A stretch of 8,877 nt of DNA from Phycisphaerae bacterium (GCA_028706835.1 JAQTVL010000153.1:1-8877); one strand, 5' to 3'; shown: positions 1 through 7,121, counted from the first letter of the stretch. Made by a program: numbers and translations. The notes: generated from the sequence alone by a model not told the origin.

Positions 1-8
1 CGGTCAAG

Positions 9-572
9 ATGGCCCCCGGCGTGGTGGCCATGAAACTGCGGCAGTGGGTCTATCGCTGCCGGCTGGCGGCGATGGGCCGGCACAGCCTGGTCGAAATCGG
101 CGTGGAGATCCCCCGCGGGCGGAACGTGCGGATCGGCGACTTCACGCTGATCGACAAGTATGTGCAGTTGACCGCACCCAGCGGAAGCATCGCCATCGGC
201 AGCCGATGCCACCTGGCCCCGTTCACCGTCGTGCTCGGCCACGGCGGCGTGACCATCGAAGACTACGTCGGCATCGCAGCCGGCGCGAAGATCTACTCAA
301 TCAGCGAATGGCCCGGTGATGGCAAGCGAGTGGCTGGGCCGATGGTCCCGCAGGCTGACCGCGGGTTGCGGATTGCCCCGGTCACGATCCGCCGCGACGC
401 CTTCATCGGGGCCAACGCGGTGATCCTGCCCGGCGTGACGATCGGCGAGGGCGCGGTGGTCGGGGCCAACTCCCTCGTCGGCCACGACGTGCCGCCGTGG
501 ACAATCGTCCTCGGCACGCCGGCCATGCCGGTGGGCAAGCGAGAGCCGGTCACTGTGCCGGCCAGGAATTGA
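9..572 (+). CDS. Hexapeptide-repeat O-acyltransferase (WcaF/LpxA-like fold)
   Basis: Probable acetyl- or acyl-CoA-dependent O-acyltransferase of the left-handed beta-helix superfamily, the kind that modifies sugars in surface polysaccharide. Imperfect [LIV]-G-x4 hexapeptide turns run from about residue 40 to 165 (VRIGDF, IAIGSR, VTIEDY, FIGANA, VTIGEG, AVVGAN). They end in the family's typical cap, VPPWTIVLGTPAMPVGKR. The N-terminus has a short basic-hydrophobic helix (KLRQWVYRCRLAAMG) usual for this group. Around residues 95-100 the sequence reads IYSISEWPG, where many relatives have a His-containing SHxY motif; the sugar-specific subfamily and the exact catalytic residue are therefore unsettled. 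Length (187 aa) is normal. The frame is open to the left edge, so the true start may lie before the window; Met8 (position 30) is another option. No Shine-Dalgarno sequence is visible. The TGA stop lies inside the GGAATTGAACCGCTGA repeat. A nearby polysaccharide cluster is inferred, not seen. Confidence 0.85.
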   Translation: MAPGVVAMKLRQWVYRCRLAAMGRHSLVEIGVEIPRGRNVRIGDFTLIDKYVQLTAPSGSIAIGSRCHLAPFTVVLGHGGVTIEDYVGIAAGAKIYSISEWPGDGKRVAGPMVPQADRGLRIAPVTIRRDAFIGANAVILPGVTIGEGAVVGANSLVGHDVPPWTIVLGTPAMPVGKREPVTVPARN

Positions 573-580
573 ACCGCTGA
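565..580 (+). repeat. Copy 1 of an imperfect 16-bp direct repeat
   Basis: GGAATTGAACCGCTGA here matches GGAATCGAGCCTCTGA at 2057-2072 in 13 of 16 bases. The two copies lie about 1.5 kb apart and flank the recombinase remnant and the PEP-CTERM gene. Each contains the stop codon of the plus-strand gene that ends there. The three mismatches fall at positions 6, 9 and 12, exactly every third base, and are synonymous in the frame reading G-I-E-P-L. The motif also resembles the reverse complement of a tRNA T-arm. Whether it is an attachment site, a coding relic or chance cannot be decided here. Confidence 0.3.
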
Positions 581-727
581 TTCGCCAACCGAGCCATGCT
601 CACCAAGCCGGTCTCGCCTCATGTGCTGCGTCACACGTTTGCCGTGAATTGTGTGCAACGTGGCGTCAGCACAGCCTCGCTGAAGAAGATACGCGAACGG
701 ACTACGGCGGACTACGCCAACTTCGGG
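581..727 (+). pseudogene. Decayed C-terminal fragment of a tyrosine recombinase/phage integrase
   Basis: After an in-frame TGA (578-580), about 49 codons read as the C-terminal catalytic part of a tyrosine recombinase. VSPHVLRHTFA (from about 611) is the conserved HxLRH box that holds the second catalytic Arg. VNCVQRGVSTASLKKI follows as the usual helix. TTADYANFG (701-727) matches the end of the family, with the nucleophile Tyr at 713-715. Between LKKI and TTADY the usual LGH box is missing, an apparent loss of a few residues that removes the third catalytic His. The N-terminal core-binding domain and the first catalytic Arg are absent. This cannot be an active enzyme. The frame stays open to 1024, but beyond about 727 it is not protein-like and runs into the next gene. 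It is evidence of past integration at this site. An intact ATG at 596 exists, but I see no sign of expression. Confidence 0.7.
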
Positions 728-748
728 CTACAAATGTTGATTTCCTGC

Positions 749-786
749 TTGCGAAGGGGATGCCCGAGTAGTGTAATGCCCATTAC
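749..786 (+). promoter_or_regulatory. Sigma-70-like promoter with overlapping palindromic operator
   Basis: TTGCGA (749-754) and TGTAAT (772-777) are separated by 17 bp and match the -35 and -10 consensus at 4 of 6 and 5 of 6 positions. An inverted repeat, GTAATG-CC-CATTAC (773-786), covers most of the -10 box and the expected start point. That arrangement suits a repressor or dimeric regulator. It would drive the PEP-CTERM gene at 849 with a leader of about 60 nt. This is a motif match only; planctomycete promoters often deviate from consensus. Confidence 0.4.
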
Positions 787-848
787 GTTCACCGGGGTTT
801 GGGCGGCGGAGCTATCCAGTTCGGGCCAGCCAGAGAGAGAGGGGCATC

Positions 849-2072
849 ATGATGCGACTTGGCGTGAAGGGTTGGACGCTATACGCCGTGCTTGGGGTGT
901 TGGCGTCGGGGCGGCTGGGAAGTGCGGCCCCTTTCGTCTGGCAGGCACCATCCAACACGGCAAACGGGTTCGAACTTTCCAAGAACTGGACTTCGAAGGC
1001 CGCAAGCGCTCTGCCCGCAGATGATCTGACGAGCGATGTTGCGGAGTTTCCCATCAAGACCGGTCGCGAGAATCCCTCGCTGGTCAAAGACCGAAACGTC
1101 TGCGGGCTGAACTTCACGAAAGGCGGTTGGAAACTGACCGGCCCGGCCTACACCCTGTCCGTCGGAGGCTACGGCATCGATATGTCGGCCGATTCCGGCA
1201 CGGTAACCATAGAGACGAACGTGAACGTAGCTACGGCAAGCGATTGGTCGCTCGGCGGAACCAGCACACTGAAGGTCACGGGATTGCTCGGCGGCTCGTC
1301 AAACTTCTCCAAGAGCGGCACGGGAACCCTGGCCCTGGCGGGAGCAAACGGCACGTACACAGGCATCCTGACGCTCAAAGAAGGCACCCTTTATCTGGAC
1401 GGCAACGATGCCCTCGGCGACGGAGCAGTCGTCGCGCTGGCCGGCGGAACGCTGAACCTGAACAGCAAGTCGATGTCCAGCAAGCTGGCCGGCTCCGGCA
1501 CGGTCTCCGGCGGCGGGACGCTGGCCGGGACCATCAGTCCCGGCGGCAGCACCGGCGTGATGACGTTTACCGGGTTGCCCGTGCTCCGCGGCGTCTACGA
1601 GTGGGAACTGGACAGCCTCTTGGACAGCGATTCCGCTGGAACCCCGGGCACAACCTGGGATTTGCTGACGGCCGGCGGCTCGGGGACATCGCTCACTCTC
1701 GACTCGCCCGCGTTGACGTTCAAGGCCGGCTCGCTGGGCCCCGATGCCAATCCGTTCTGGAACGACCCCCACGACTGGACGATAATCAACACGTCCGGCG
1801 GCGGAACAATCAGCGGCAACTTGGGCACGCTGCCGACCTCGACGGAAGGGGTGTTCAGCAGCGCCCTGGTCGCCACCAGCAGCCTCGTTCTGCACTGGGA
1901 GCCTGCGGCGACGCACGCACCCGAACCGGCGACGCTGGCGCTCGTGGCAATTGGCGGGCTGGCAGTGATCGGCGGGGCGACTCGGAAGCGAGGCCGTTCA
2001 ATCTCCCCGCCCGCTCACGCAGGGCAGACGGATCGAACCGATCATCTCCCGCTCAGGGAATCGAGCCTCTGA
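849..2072 (+). CDS. Secreted PEP-CTERM surface protein with autotransporter-type beta-strand repeat
   Basis: Probable extracellular or cell-surface protein sorted by the exosortase pathway. A purine-rich AGAGAGAGGGG sits about 5 bases before the ATG. Residues 1-27 form a signal peptide (MMRLGVKG, hydrophobic core, then GSAA). Residues 153-190 match the autotransporter-associated beta-strand repeat: SGTGTLALAGANGTYTG followed by GTLYLDG. A Gly/Ser/Thr-rich beta region follows (ALAGGTLNLN, GSGTVSGGGTLAGTISPGGS). At the C-terminus, APEPATLALVAIGGLAVIGG (357-376) plus RKRGR (379-383) is a complete PEP-CTERM signal: PEP, membrane helix, basic cluster. Oddly, about 24 residues (384-407) follow the basic cluster, whereas this signal is normally terminal. 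That tail is read through a tRNA-like stretch on the opposite strand, so the original stop was probably lost. No exosortase gene is in the window. The ligand or role of the exported domain is unknown. Confidence 0.88.
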   Translation: MMRLGVKGWTLYAVLGVLASGRLGSAAPFVWQAPSNTANGFELSKNWTSKAASALPADDLTSDVAEFPIKTGRENPSLVKDRNVCGLNFTKGGWKLTGPAYTLSVGGYGIDMSADSGTVTIETNVNVATASDWSLGGTSTLKVTGLLGGSSNFSKSGTGTLALAGANGTYTGILTLKEGTLYLDGNDALGDGAVVALAGGTLNLNSKSMSSKLAGSGTVSGGGTLAGTISPGGSTGVMTFTGLPVLRGVYEWELDSLLDSDSAGTPGTTWDLLTAGGSGTSLTLDSPALTFKAGSLGPDANPFWNDPHDWTIINTSGGGTISGNLGTLPTSTEGVFSSALVATSSLVLHWEPAATHAPEPATLALVAIGGLAVIGGATRKRGRSISPPAHAGQTDRTDHLPLRESSL

Positions 2073-2080
2073 CCAGGTGG
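2023..2080 (-). other. Degenerate tRNA-like sequence
   Basis: Read on the minus strand, CTGGTCAGAG looks like a tRNA D-loop and 3' D-stem, and ATCGGTTCGATCC looks like a T-arm. The 35 bases between the second G of the GG pair and the TTC of the T-loop are what a tRNA with one extra D-loop base would have. GTCTGCC follows the T-arm like an acceptor strand. However, the flanking acceptor strands do not pair, position 33 is not T, the D and anticodon stems are poor, and the T-stem pairs only with a shortened loop. It is therefore not a functional tRNA: either a decayed or rearranged fragment, or chance. It overlaps the abnormal C-terminal tail of the PEP-CTERM frame. Confidence 0.33.
2057..2072 (+). 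repeat. Copy 2 of the imperfect 16-bp direct repeat
   Basis: GGAATCGAGCCTCTGA is the partner of the copy at 565-580, with 13 of 16 bases identical and all differences at every third base. It overlaps the PEP-CTERM stop codon and lies inside the tRNA-like stretch. It would be the right boundary if the 573-2056 interval was once inserted as a unit. Confidence 0.3.
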
Positions 2081-2084
2081 TTAT

Positions 2085-2096
2085 CCGGTCGACCGG
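2085..2096. other. Perfect 12-bp palindrome between convergent genes
   Basis: CCGGTCGACCGG is a perfect palindrome in the 30-bp gap between the stop codons of the convergent PEP-CTERM and SWIM-SNF2 genes. It could act as a bidirectional hairpin, but there is no loop and no T-tract, so it does not fit a classical intrinsic terminator. Short GC palindromes are common at this base composition. Confidence 0.3.
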
Positions 2097-2102
2097 CCGC
2101 CG

Positions 2103-4802
2103 TTACCGCAGAGCCAGCACGCGGGCCAGCGACGCCGCCATTGTCTCCAGGGCCGAGTCGTCCGGCAGCGAGACCGTCAACTTCAGTCGGCCCGCCTCGT
2201 CGCGCTCGACGCACTGTTCCAGATGCTTGCGGGCCTGTTGCACCAACAGGTCGCCGCCGGCTGAATCGCCGCCGTTGCCCGGCTGTCCCCCCGACTGCGG
2301 GCCGGGCAGCAGTTGGCCCAGGAACCCCAGCGCGGCCGTCAGCAATTGCCCGCCCGCGGCGGCGATCCGCTCGCGGCGCTGGATCGCCTCCGTCTGGGCG
2401 GCGGCGACCACGGCCTGGCGAACGTCCGGGGGCGCGGCTGGACGAGCGCCCAGCAGCACCTCCATCCGCCGCTTCATTTCCTCGATGCCGCTGGTCATCT
2501 TCATCACGTCGACGTCCGAGCCGGCGTCCAACGCCGCCAGGGCCAGGTCCTGCTTGGCCGCCAGCGTCGTCAGCAGGCTCTCCTCGATCGTCTGCTCCGT
2601 CACCAACACGTAGACCTGCACCGGTCGCTTCTGCCCCATGCGGTGGGCCCGGGCGATTCGCTGTTCCAGCACGGCCGGGTTCCACGGCAGGTCCACGTTG
2701 ATGACCGTGTTGGCGGCCTGGAGGTTCAGCCCCGTCGCCCCGGCGTTGGTGGTGACGAAGAACCGGCAATCGCGGTCCCGCTGGAAGGCGTTGACCAGTT
2801 GCTGCCGCTTCTTCTGCGGGACCGAGCCGTCCAGCCGAACGTAGCGCATGCCGCGGTCCTCGATCATCGGCTCGATCAGGCCGAGCATCGTTGTCCACTC
2901 GCTGAACAGCACGGTCTTGCGGTCGCGTTCGCGGGCCAACTCGTCCAGCAGCCCGGCGATGCGCTCCAGTTTGCTCGAGTAGCCCGGCGGCTCTTTGTTG
3001 ACCAGGAAGGTGCTGTTGGCCGACATGCGGCACATGAGCAGCGCCTTCTGGAGTCGCAGCAGGTCCATCTCGGAGATGAATTTCTTGGCGACGATGGACG
3101 CGACGATCCGCTTGTGGCCGTCGTGGATATCGAGTTGCTCGGTCGTCGGGGCGATACGGACGATCTCGGTCGTTCGGGCGGGCAGTTCGCTCATCACCGA
3201 CGCCCGCGTCCGGCGAAGCAGCACGGGGGCCAGTTGCTGGCGGAGTTCCGCCAGGTTCTTGTAGCCCAGCACCCGGCCCTTCTCGTCCACCATGCGATGA
3301 TGGTTGAAGAACCGGAACGCCGGCCCCAACCGACGGTCGTCGATGAACTGGATCACCGAATACAGTTCGTCCAGCCGATTTTCCAGCGGCGTGCCGGACA
3401 GGGCCAAGGCGAAGCGCGACGCCAAGCCCTTGATGACCCGGCTGGTCTTGGCCTCCCAATTCTTGATCCGCTGGGCCTCGTCCAGGATGATCAGGTCCCA
3501 GGCCACCTGCTCAATAACCGGCAGGTCGCGGAGCACCTGCTCGTAGTTGCAGATCGTGAAGAACGCCCCGCCGCTGTACTGCCGGGGGCGTTCAGCCGCG
3601 GGGCCAAGGACCAACTGGCAGTCGCGTTCGCTGAACCGCTCGATCTCGTTGCGCCACTGGCTCTTGAGCGTCGTCGGGCAGACCACCAGCACGCGACGAA
3701 TGCTCGCCTGGCGGGCGAGCAATTCTGCCACGCCGATGCCCTGAATGGTTTTTCCCAGACCCATGTCGTCGGCCAGGATGGCTCGCCCCGCGCCGGCGGC
3801 GAACGCGATGCCGTCGAGTTGATACGGTAGCAGTTCGACCTTCAGCAGCGTCTTGCGAAGCGGATGGGCGGCCGGGTTGGCGCGAATCCTGGCGACCTCG
3901 GCGGCCATGCTTTCCTGGAAGAGCATCTGCGACATCAAGGCCTCGGCGTCGGGATAGACCGTGACCTCCTCGCCCAGGGCCGTCAACTTGGCAATGCGGC
4001 GGGCCAGGTCGTGCGCGTCGCGGATCGGCCGGCTGGCAACTCCGGAGACCAGGCCGGCCGCCTCGGGCTTCAGCCGGTCCGGCAACAACCAGCGCAGTTC
4101 CATCTGCCGGCCGTAGCTTACCGAGACCGCGATATTCTGATGCACGTATGGGTGTTTGCGAGCGGACGCCGGGAATTGCCGGGCCATTTTGTGCTGGACG
4201 TGAAGCACGTGCTTGCAGACGCCCAGGGTGTTCGTGCGGAAGTCCGGGCACGTGCAGAAGCATTCCCCCGGCTTGGACCCCCGCAGCGCCACCCGGTAGG
4301 TCTTGCCCGAGACGGCGTTGGTCACCGTGTAATCGGTCCACAGCCGGCTCGGATCGGCCGACTGCACCCGCATCTTTTCGGTTTGGGCACGCTCCTCGCG
4401 ATCAGCCAGCGCCTGGCGGACAAGCTGTTCTTCGCTGAGGCTCTCGACAGGCGCTCGCTCCGGCGGCGCGGCCGCCAGCCCAAGCGACATCTTCTCCTCC
4501 AACACAAGCGAAAACGCCGCCCCCACGTGCTCGCAGGCGTCCCGGCAGGCTGTGCAATGCCACGCCAACTTGTCCCTGGCCGCCGGGTCAATCGCGATGG
4601 TCGCCACGGCGTCCGGGAGCGTGAGCGTAAAGGCCTCGTCTGACAGCCGGATGCTCTGGTCGAGGTCGATCTCCCGCATGCCGCCTTCGCGAATAAGCTT
4701 CGCGCCTTCCGGCCCCAGCAGCGTGCAGGCCCGCAGATAGGTCAGCCGGGAAAGCCGGTCTTTCAGAGTCAGTTCGGTCGCGCCATGCACAGCCGTTCCC
4801 AT
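2103..4802 (-). CDS. SWIM zinc-finger SNF2-family DNA translocase/helicase
   Basis: ATP-driven double-stranded nucleic-acid remodelling enzyme of the SNF2 superfamily, 899 aa. The N-terminal half has two Cys/His clusters: C83-x2-C86-x3-C90-x-H92 and a canonical SWIM finger C183-x-C185-x10-C196-x-H198 (CTCPDF...CKH), likely for DNA or protein binding. The motor is complete: Walker A DDMGLGKT (GKT 350-352), motif Ia VVCPTTLKSQW, Walker B DEAQ (441-444), motif III LSGTPLEN, motif V TNAGATGLNLQAAN, and motif VI QRIARAHRMGQ (714-724). About 170 C-terminal residues (Ala-, Gln- and Gly-rich, then a helical end) match nothing I recognise. The ATG at 4802 is chosen because AAGGAG lies 8 bases upstream; a GTG at 4868 would add 22 residues that do not look conserved. 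It is divergent from the RapA-like gene at 5226. Whether it serves housekeeping transcription and repair or defence cannot be told from sequence. SNF2 family certain; specific role unknown. Confidence 0.93.
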   Translation of the reverse strand: MGTAVHGATELTLKDRLSRLTYLRACTLLGPEGAKLIREGGMREIDLDQSIRLSDEAFTLTLPDAVATIAIDPAARDKLAWHCTACRDACEHVGAAFSLVLEEKMSLGLAAAPPERAPVESLSEEQLVRQALADREERAQTEKMRVQSADPSRLWTDYTVTNAVSGKTYRVALRGSKPGECFCTCPDFRTNTLGVCKHVLHVQHKMARQFPASARKHPYVHQNIAVSVSYGRQMELRWLLPDRLKPEAAGLVSGVASRPIRDAHDLARRIAKLTALGEEVTVYPDAEALMSQMLFQESMAAEVARIRANPAAHPLRKTLLKVELLPYQLDGIAFAAGAGRAILADDMGLGKTIQGIGVAELLARQASIRRVLVVCPTTLKSQWRNEIERFSERDCQLVLGPAAERPRQYSGGAFFTICNYEQVLRDLPVIEQVAWDLIILDEAQRIKNWEAKTSRVIKGLASRFALALSGTPLENRLDELYSVIQFIDDRRLGPAFRFFNHHRMVDEKGRVLGYKNLAELRQQLAPVLLRRTRASVMSELPARTTEIVRIAPTTEQLDIHDGHKRIVASIVAKKFISEMDLLRLQKALLMCRMSANSTFLVNKEPPGYSSKLERIAGLLDELARERDRKTVLFSEWTTMLGLIEPMIEDRGMRYVRLDGSVPQKKRQQLVNAFQRDRDCRFFVTTNAGATGLNLQAANTVINVDLPWNPAVLEQRIARAHRMGQKRPVQVYVLVTEQTIEESLLTTLAAKQDLALAALDAGSDVDVMKMTSGIEEMKRRMEVLLGARPAAPPDVRQAVVAAAQTEAIQRRERIAAAGGQLLTAALGFLGQLLPGPQSGGQPGNGGDSAGGDLLVQQARKHLEQCVERDEAGRLKLTVSLPDDSALETMAASLARVLALR

Positions 4803-4810
4803 CTCGTACA

Positions 4811-4816
4811 CTCCTT
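4811..4816 (-). promoter_or_regulatory. Shine-Dalgarno site that sets the SWIM-SNF2 start
   Basis: On the minus strand AAGGAG is followed by an 8-base spacer and the ATG at 4802. It is the best ribosome-binding site in the window and argues against the upstream GTG at 4868, which would leave this site inside the coding region. Confidence 0.65.
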
Positions 4817-4943
4817 GGCCACTGTCATCGTTCGCGTAAGTGAGACGGTCCCAAGTCACCGGCGACACAGTGTAACCGAAGCCTTGCCGAAGAAGAAGGC
4901 CGAGCGGCTGGGGACATCAAGGAGACCAAGGGGGGATTCGACA

Positions 4944-4981
4944 CCGGCGTATAGCGTTGCCCGCTCGGTTCCTCACGCCGG
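4944..4981. repeat. 7-bp inverted repeat in the divergent intergenic region
   Basis: CCGGCGT (4944-4950) and ACGCCGG (4975-4981) are perfect inverted copies separated by 24 bases. They bracket one copy of the ATAGCGTT direct repeat. It may be a regulator site or a transcript hairpin upstream of either SNF2 gene. Only the repeat itself is seen; function is inferred. Confidence 0.3.
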
Positions 4982-5000
4982 CTGGGGGTGCGATAGCGTT
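4951..5000. repeat. ATAGCGTT direct repeat, 42-bp period
   Basis: ATAGCGTT occurs at 4951-4958 and 4993-5000, 42 bp apart, about four helical turns. The pair lies between the divergent SNF2 genes, nearer the minus-strand gene. A second pair of 8-mers with almost the same spacing occurs at 5056-5106. It could be an operator array; chance is possible for words of this length. Confidence 0.3.
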
Positions 5001-5055
5001 CCTGCGTAATCGTTTTGCCGAGAATCTGCTATTTGTACGTGTTCTCATTCCTTCA

Positions 5056-5106
5056 TAACCGTTCGTCTCGCGGAAAAGCTTCCCTCGCATTTACTCTGTA
5101 ACCGTT
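5056..5106. repeat. TAACCGTT direct repeat, 43-bp period
   Basis: TAACCGTT occurs at 5056-5063 and 5099-5106. The rest of the 4803-5225 intergenic stretch is less GC-rich than the genes. It contains no convincing gene, no clear sigma-70 promoter and no terminator. TAAACT at 5213-5218 is a possible -10, but it would place transcription start almost on the ATG at 5226. Confidence 0.3.
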
Positions 5107-5225
5107 TTCGCTCCATGGATGGGCCAGGTAACTGAAAATGTCGGGCAATAACGACGTCCCGCAGGCAGCCATCGTTACGCGTCCTGTTCTGTTCCCTTCG
5201 GCCCGCCAGTGGTAAACTGCCTGCC

Positions 5226-7121
5226 ATGTGGACTGTCGATGCGATATCTGATTCGCCGCGACCGGCTGGGCGGACGCCCGGCGGGATCGAGGTCACTGTC
5301 CGCGTGGGCCAGGCTGGCGTGGCACGGTCAGCATCCGGGGCAGCCCCGGCGGAACTGGCCGGGCTGTGGCTGCGGGTCGAGCACGCCCGGCTTCGGCTGC
5401 TACGCGGATTCGAGGAATTGCTTTGCCTGGAGGGTCTGCACGGCGTCGAGCATCTGCCCCACCAGATCGAAACGGTCCGCCGGGTGCTGCGGCACTTTCG
5501 AGGCGGGGTGCTGCTGGCCGATGAGGTCGGGCTGGGCAAGACCATCGAGGCCGGGTTGCTGCTCCGCGAGTATCTGCTTCGCGGCATGGTCAAGCGGGTG
5601 CTGATCCTGACCCCGCCGGCCCTGGTCGGGCAATGGAACGAGGAACTTTCCAGCAAGTTCGGCCTGGAATTCGCCACCGCCGAGAGCGGGCATACGATCA
5701 AGAGCGACTTCTGGGCCGAGACCGATCGCGTGCTGGCCTCGCTGCCTCTGGCCAAGAGCCGCCGGCACTTCGACGCTGTGTCCGCCTGCCCCTGGGACCT
5801 CGTAATCGTGGATGAGGCCCATCACTGCCGCAACCGGACCACGCGGAACTGGCAACTGGTCAACGCCCTTCAGCGGCGGCGTATGGTCCTGCTGACGGCC
5901 ACGCCGGTGCAGAACGACCTGGTCGAACTCTACAACCTGCTGACGCTGTTGGAGCCGGGCCACCTCAAGACCGAGGCCGACTTCAAGAAGAGTTACGTCC
6001 GACGCGGCAACCCGCGCGACCCGCGCAATCGTGAACGGTTGCGAGAACTGCTTGGCGAGGTGATGATCCGAAACACCCGCAGCCTGGTGACCATCGACCT
6101 GCCGGCACGCTACGCCCAAACATTCGTCGTCGCGCCCGACGAGAATGAGGCGACACTTTATCGGCTGCTGGACACGTATCTCCGGTGGCGTTGCCAAGGC
6201 CGGCCCGAATCGCCCGCGGCAGAGCAGCCGCTGGGAGAGGCGGACGCGGAAGAAGCCAATGGCCCAGATATCTTCACAACCCCCGGGCAACCGCCGGATG
6301 AATCCGCGTCCACGGGTCAGGCCGATCTCTCGCGGATGCGGATTACGTCGCTGCTGCTCGCGGCCGGCAGCCACCCGGCTGCTCTGGTGCCGACGCTGGC
6401 CGATCTGGCGGAGCAGGATGATCGCGTCGGGCCGATCCTGGAATTGGCCCGGAAGTCAGCCCAGGCCGGATTGAGCGCCAAGGAAACCAAGCTGGTCGAA
6501 TTGCTGCGGGCCGGCGGCCAGGGCCGCGAGGGCAAGACGCTGGTGTTCGCCAACTTCACCGCGACACTCGATCGCCTGGCCGGTGTACTGACCGAAGCGG
6601 GCATCCGGTTCAGCCTGTTCACCGGCCGACAGACTGCCGCCGAGAAGGGCGAGGCCGTCGAGTCGTTCCGTGGCGACGTGCCGGTCATGCTCTGCTCAGA
6701 GATCGGCGGCGAGGGCCACAACCTCCAGTTCGCCAACACGTTGATCAACTTCGACCTGCCGTGGAACCCGATGCGAATCGAACAGCGGGTCGGGCGAATC
6801 CATCGCATCGGCCAAACCCGCGAGGTGTTCATCTTCAACCTATGCACGGCCGGTTCGCTGGAAGATCGCATTCTGCGGCTGCTGCACGACAAGATTCGGA
6901 TGTTCGAATTGGTCGTCGGCGAGGTCGGCTCGATCCTCGGCAATCTGGAAGGTGGCGACGAGTTCGAGTCGCTGGTGCTGAACCTGTGGTTGAAGTCCCG
7001 CGAGCCGGCCGACTTGGACCAGGCTTTCGAGAAGCTGGGCGACTCGATGCTGTCCGCCCAGGAGGAGTATCTGGAAACCAAGCGGTTGGATGAGGCCCTG
7101 TTCGGAGACGAGTTCGAATGA
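5226..7121 (+). CDS. RapA/HepA-type SNF2 helicase-like ATPase
   Basis: Second SNF2-family motor, 631 aa, of the DEVGLGKTIEAG type seen in RapA/HepA and in the SNF2 helicases of several defence loci. The substrate is probably double-stranded DNA or transcription complexes. Visible motifs: Q-like LPHQ (77-80); Walker A LADEVGLGKT (GKT 104-106); Ia LILTPPALVGQW; Walker B DEAHH (196-200); III LLTATPVQN (222-230); IV KTLVFANFTATLDRL; V EIGGEGHNLQFAN (492-504); VI QRVGRIHRIGQ (520-530). An acidic, Pro-rich linker at about 325-370 interrupts the two RecA lobes. There is no SWIM finger or N-terminal RapA Tudor-like domain; only about 75 residues precede the motor. The ATG at 5226 is the first good start but has no Shine-Dalgarno, so the start is uncertain and a leaderless message is possible. 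It ends in ATGA, overlapping the next gene by 4 bp, so the two are almost certainly co-translated. Confidence 0.93.
   Translation: MWTVDAISDSPRPAGRTPGGIEVTVRVGQAGVARSASGAAPAELAGLWLRVEHARLRLLRGFEELLCLEGLHGVEHLPHQIETVRRVLRHFRGGVLLADEVGLGKTIEAGLLLREYLLRGMVKRVLILTPPALVGQWNEELSSKFGLEFATAESGHTIKSDFWAETDRVLASLPLAKSRRHFDAVSACPWDLVIVDEAHHCRNRTTRNWQLVNALQRRRMVLLTATPVQNDLVELYNLLTLLEPGHLKTEADFKKSYVRRGNPRDPRNRERLRELLGEVMIRNTRSLVTIDLPARYAQTFVVAPDENEATLYRLLDTYLRWRCQGRPESPAAEQPLGEADAEEANGPDIFTTPGQPPDESASTGQADLSRMRITSLLLAAGSHPAALVPTLADLAEQDDRVGPILELARKSAQAGLSAKETKLVELLRAGGQGREGKTLVFANFTATLDRLAGVLTEAGIRFSLFTGRQTAAEKGEAVESFRGDVPVMLCSEIGGEGHNLQFANTLINFDLPWNPMRIEQRVGRIHRIGQTREVFIFNLCTAGSLEDRILRLLHDKIRMFELVVGEVGSILGNLEGGDEFESLVLNLWLKSREPADLDQAFEKLGDSMLSAQEEYLETKRLDEALFGDEFE

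Noticed and set aside
2073..2102. Rho-independent terminator between the convergent genes
   Set aside because: The CCGGTCGACCGG palindrome has no loop and no flanking T-tract on either strand.
2015..2105. A functional tRNA gene on the minus strand
   Set aside because: Acceptor strands do not pair, position 33 is not T, and the D and anticodon stems are weak; kept only as a degenerate tRNA-like sequence.
1127..2701. 524-aa plus-strand open frame crossing the PEP-CTERM and SNF2 genes
   Set aside because: It is extremely Arg/Pro/Ala-rich, spans the ends of two convergent well-supported genes in another frame, and has no domain signature.
2313..3830. 505-aa plus-strand open frame antisense to the SWIM-SNF2 gene
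   Set aside because: The minus strand here encodes an unbroken SNF2 motor with all motifs. The plus-strand translation is Arg/Gln/His/Gly-rich without recognisable domains, a typical antisense frame at high GC.
5045..5755. 236-aa minus-strand open frame over the start of the RapA-like gene
   Set aside because: Ser/Arg-rich antisense shadow overlapping the Walker A region of the plus-strand gene; no motif and no upstream signal.
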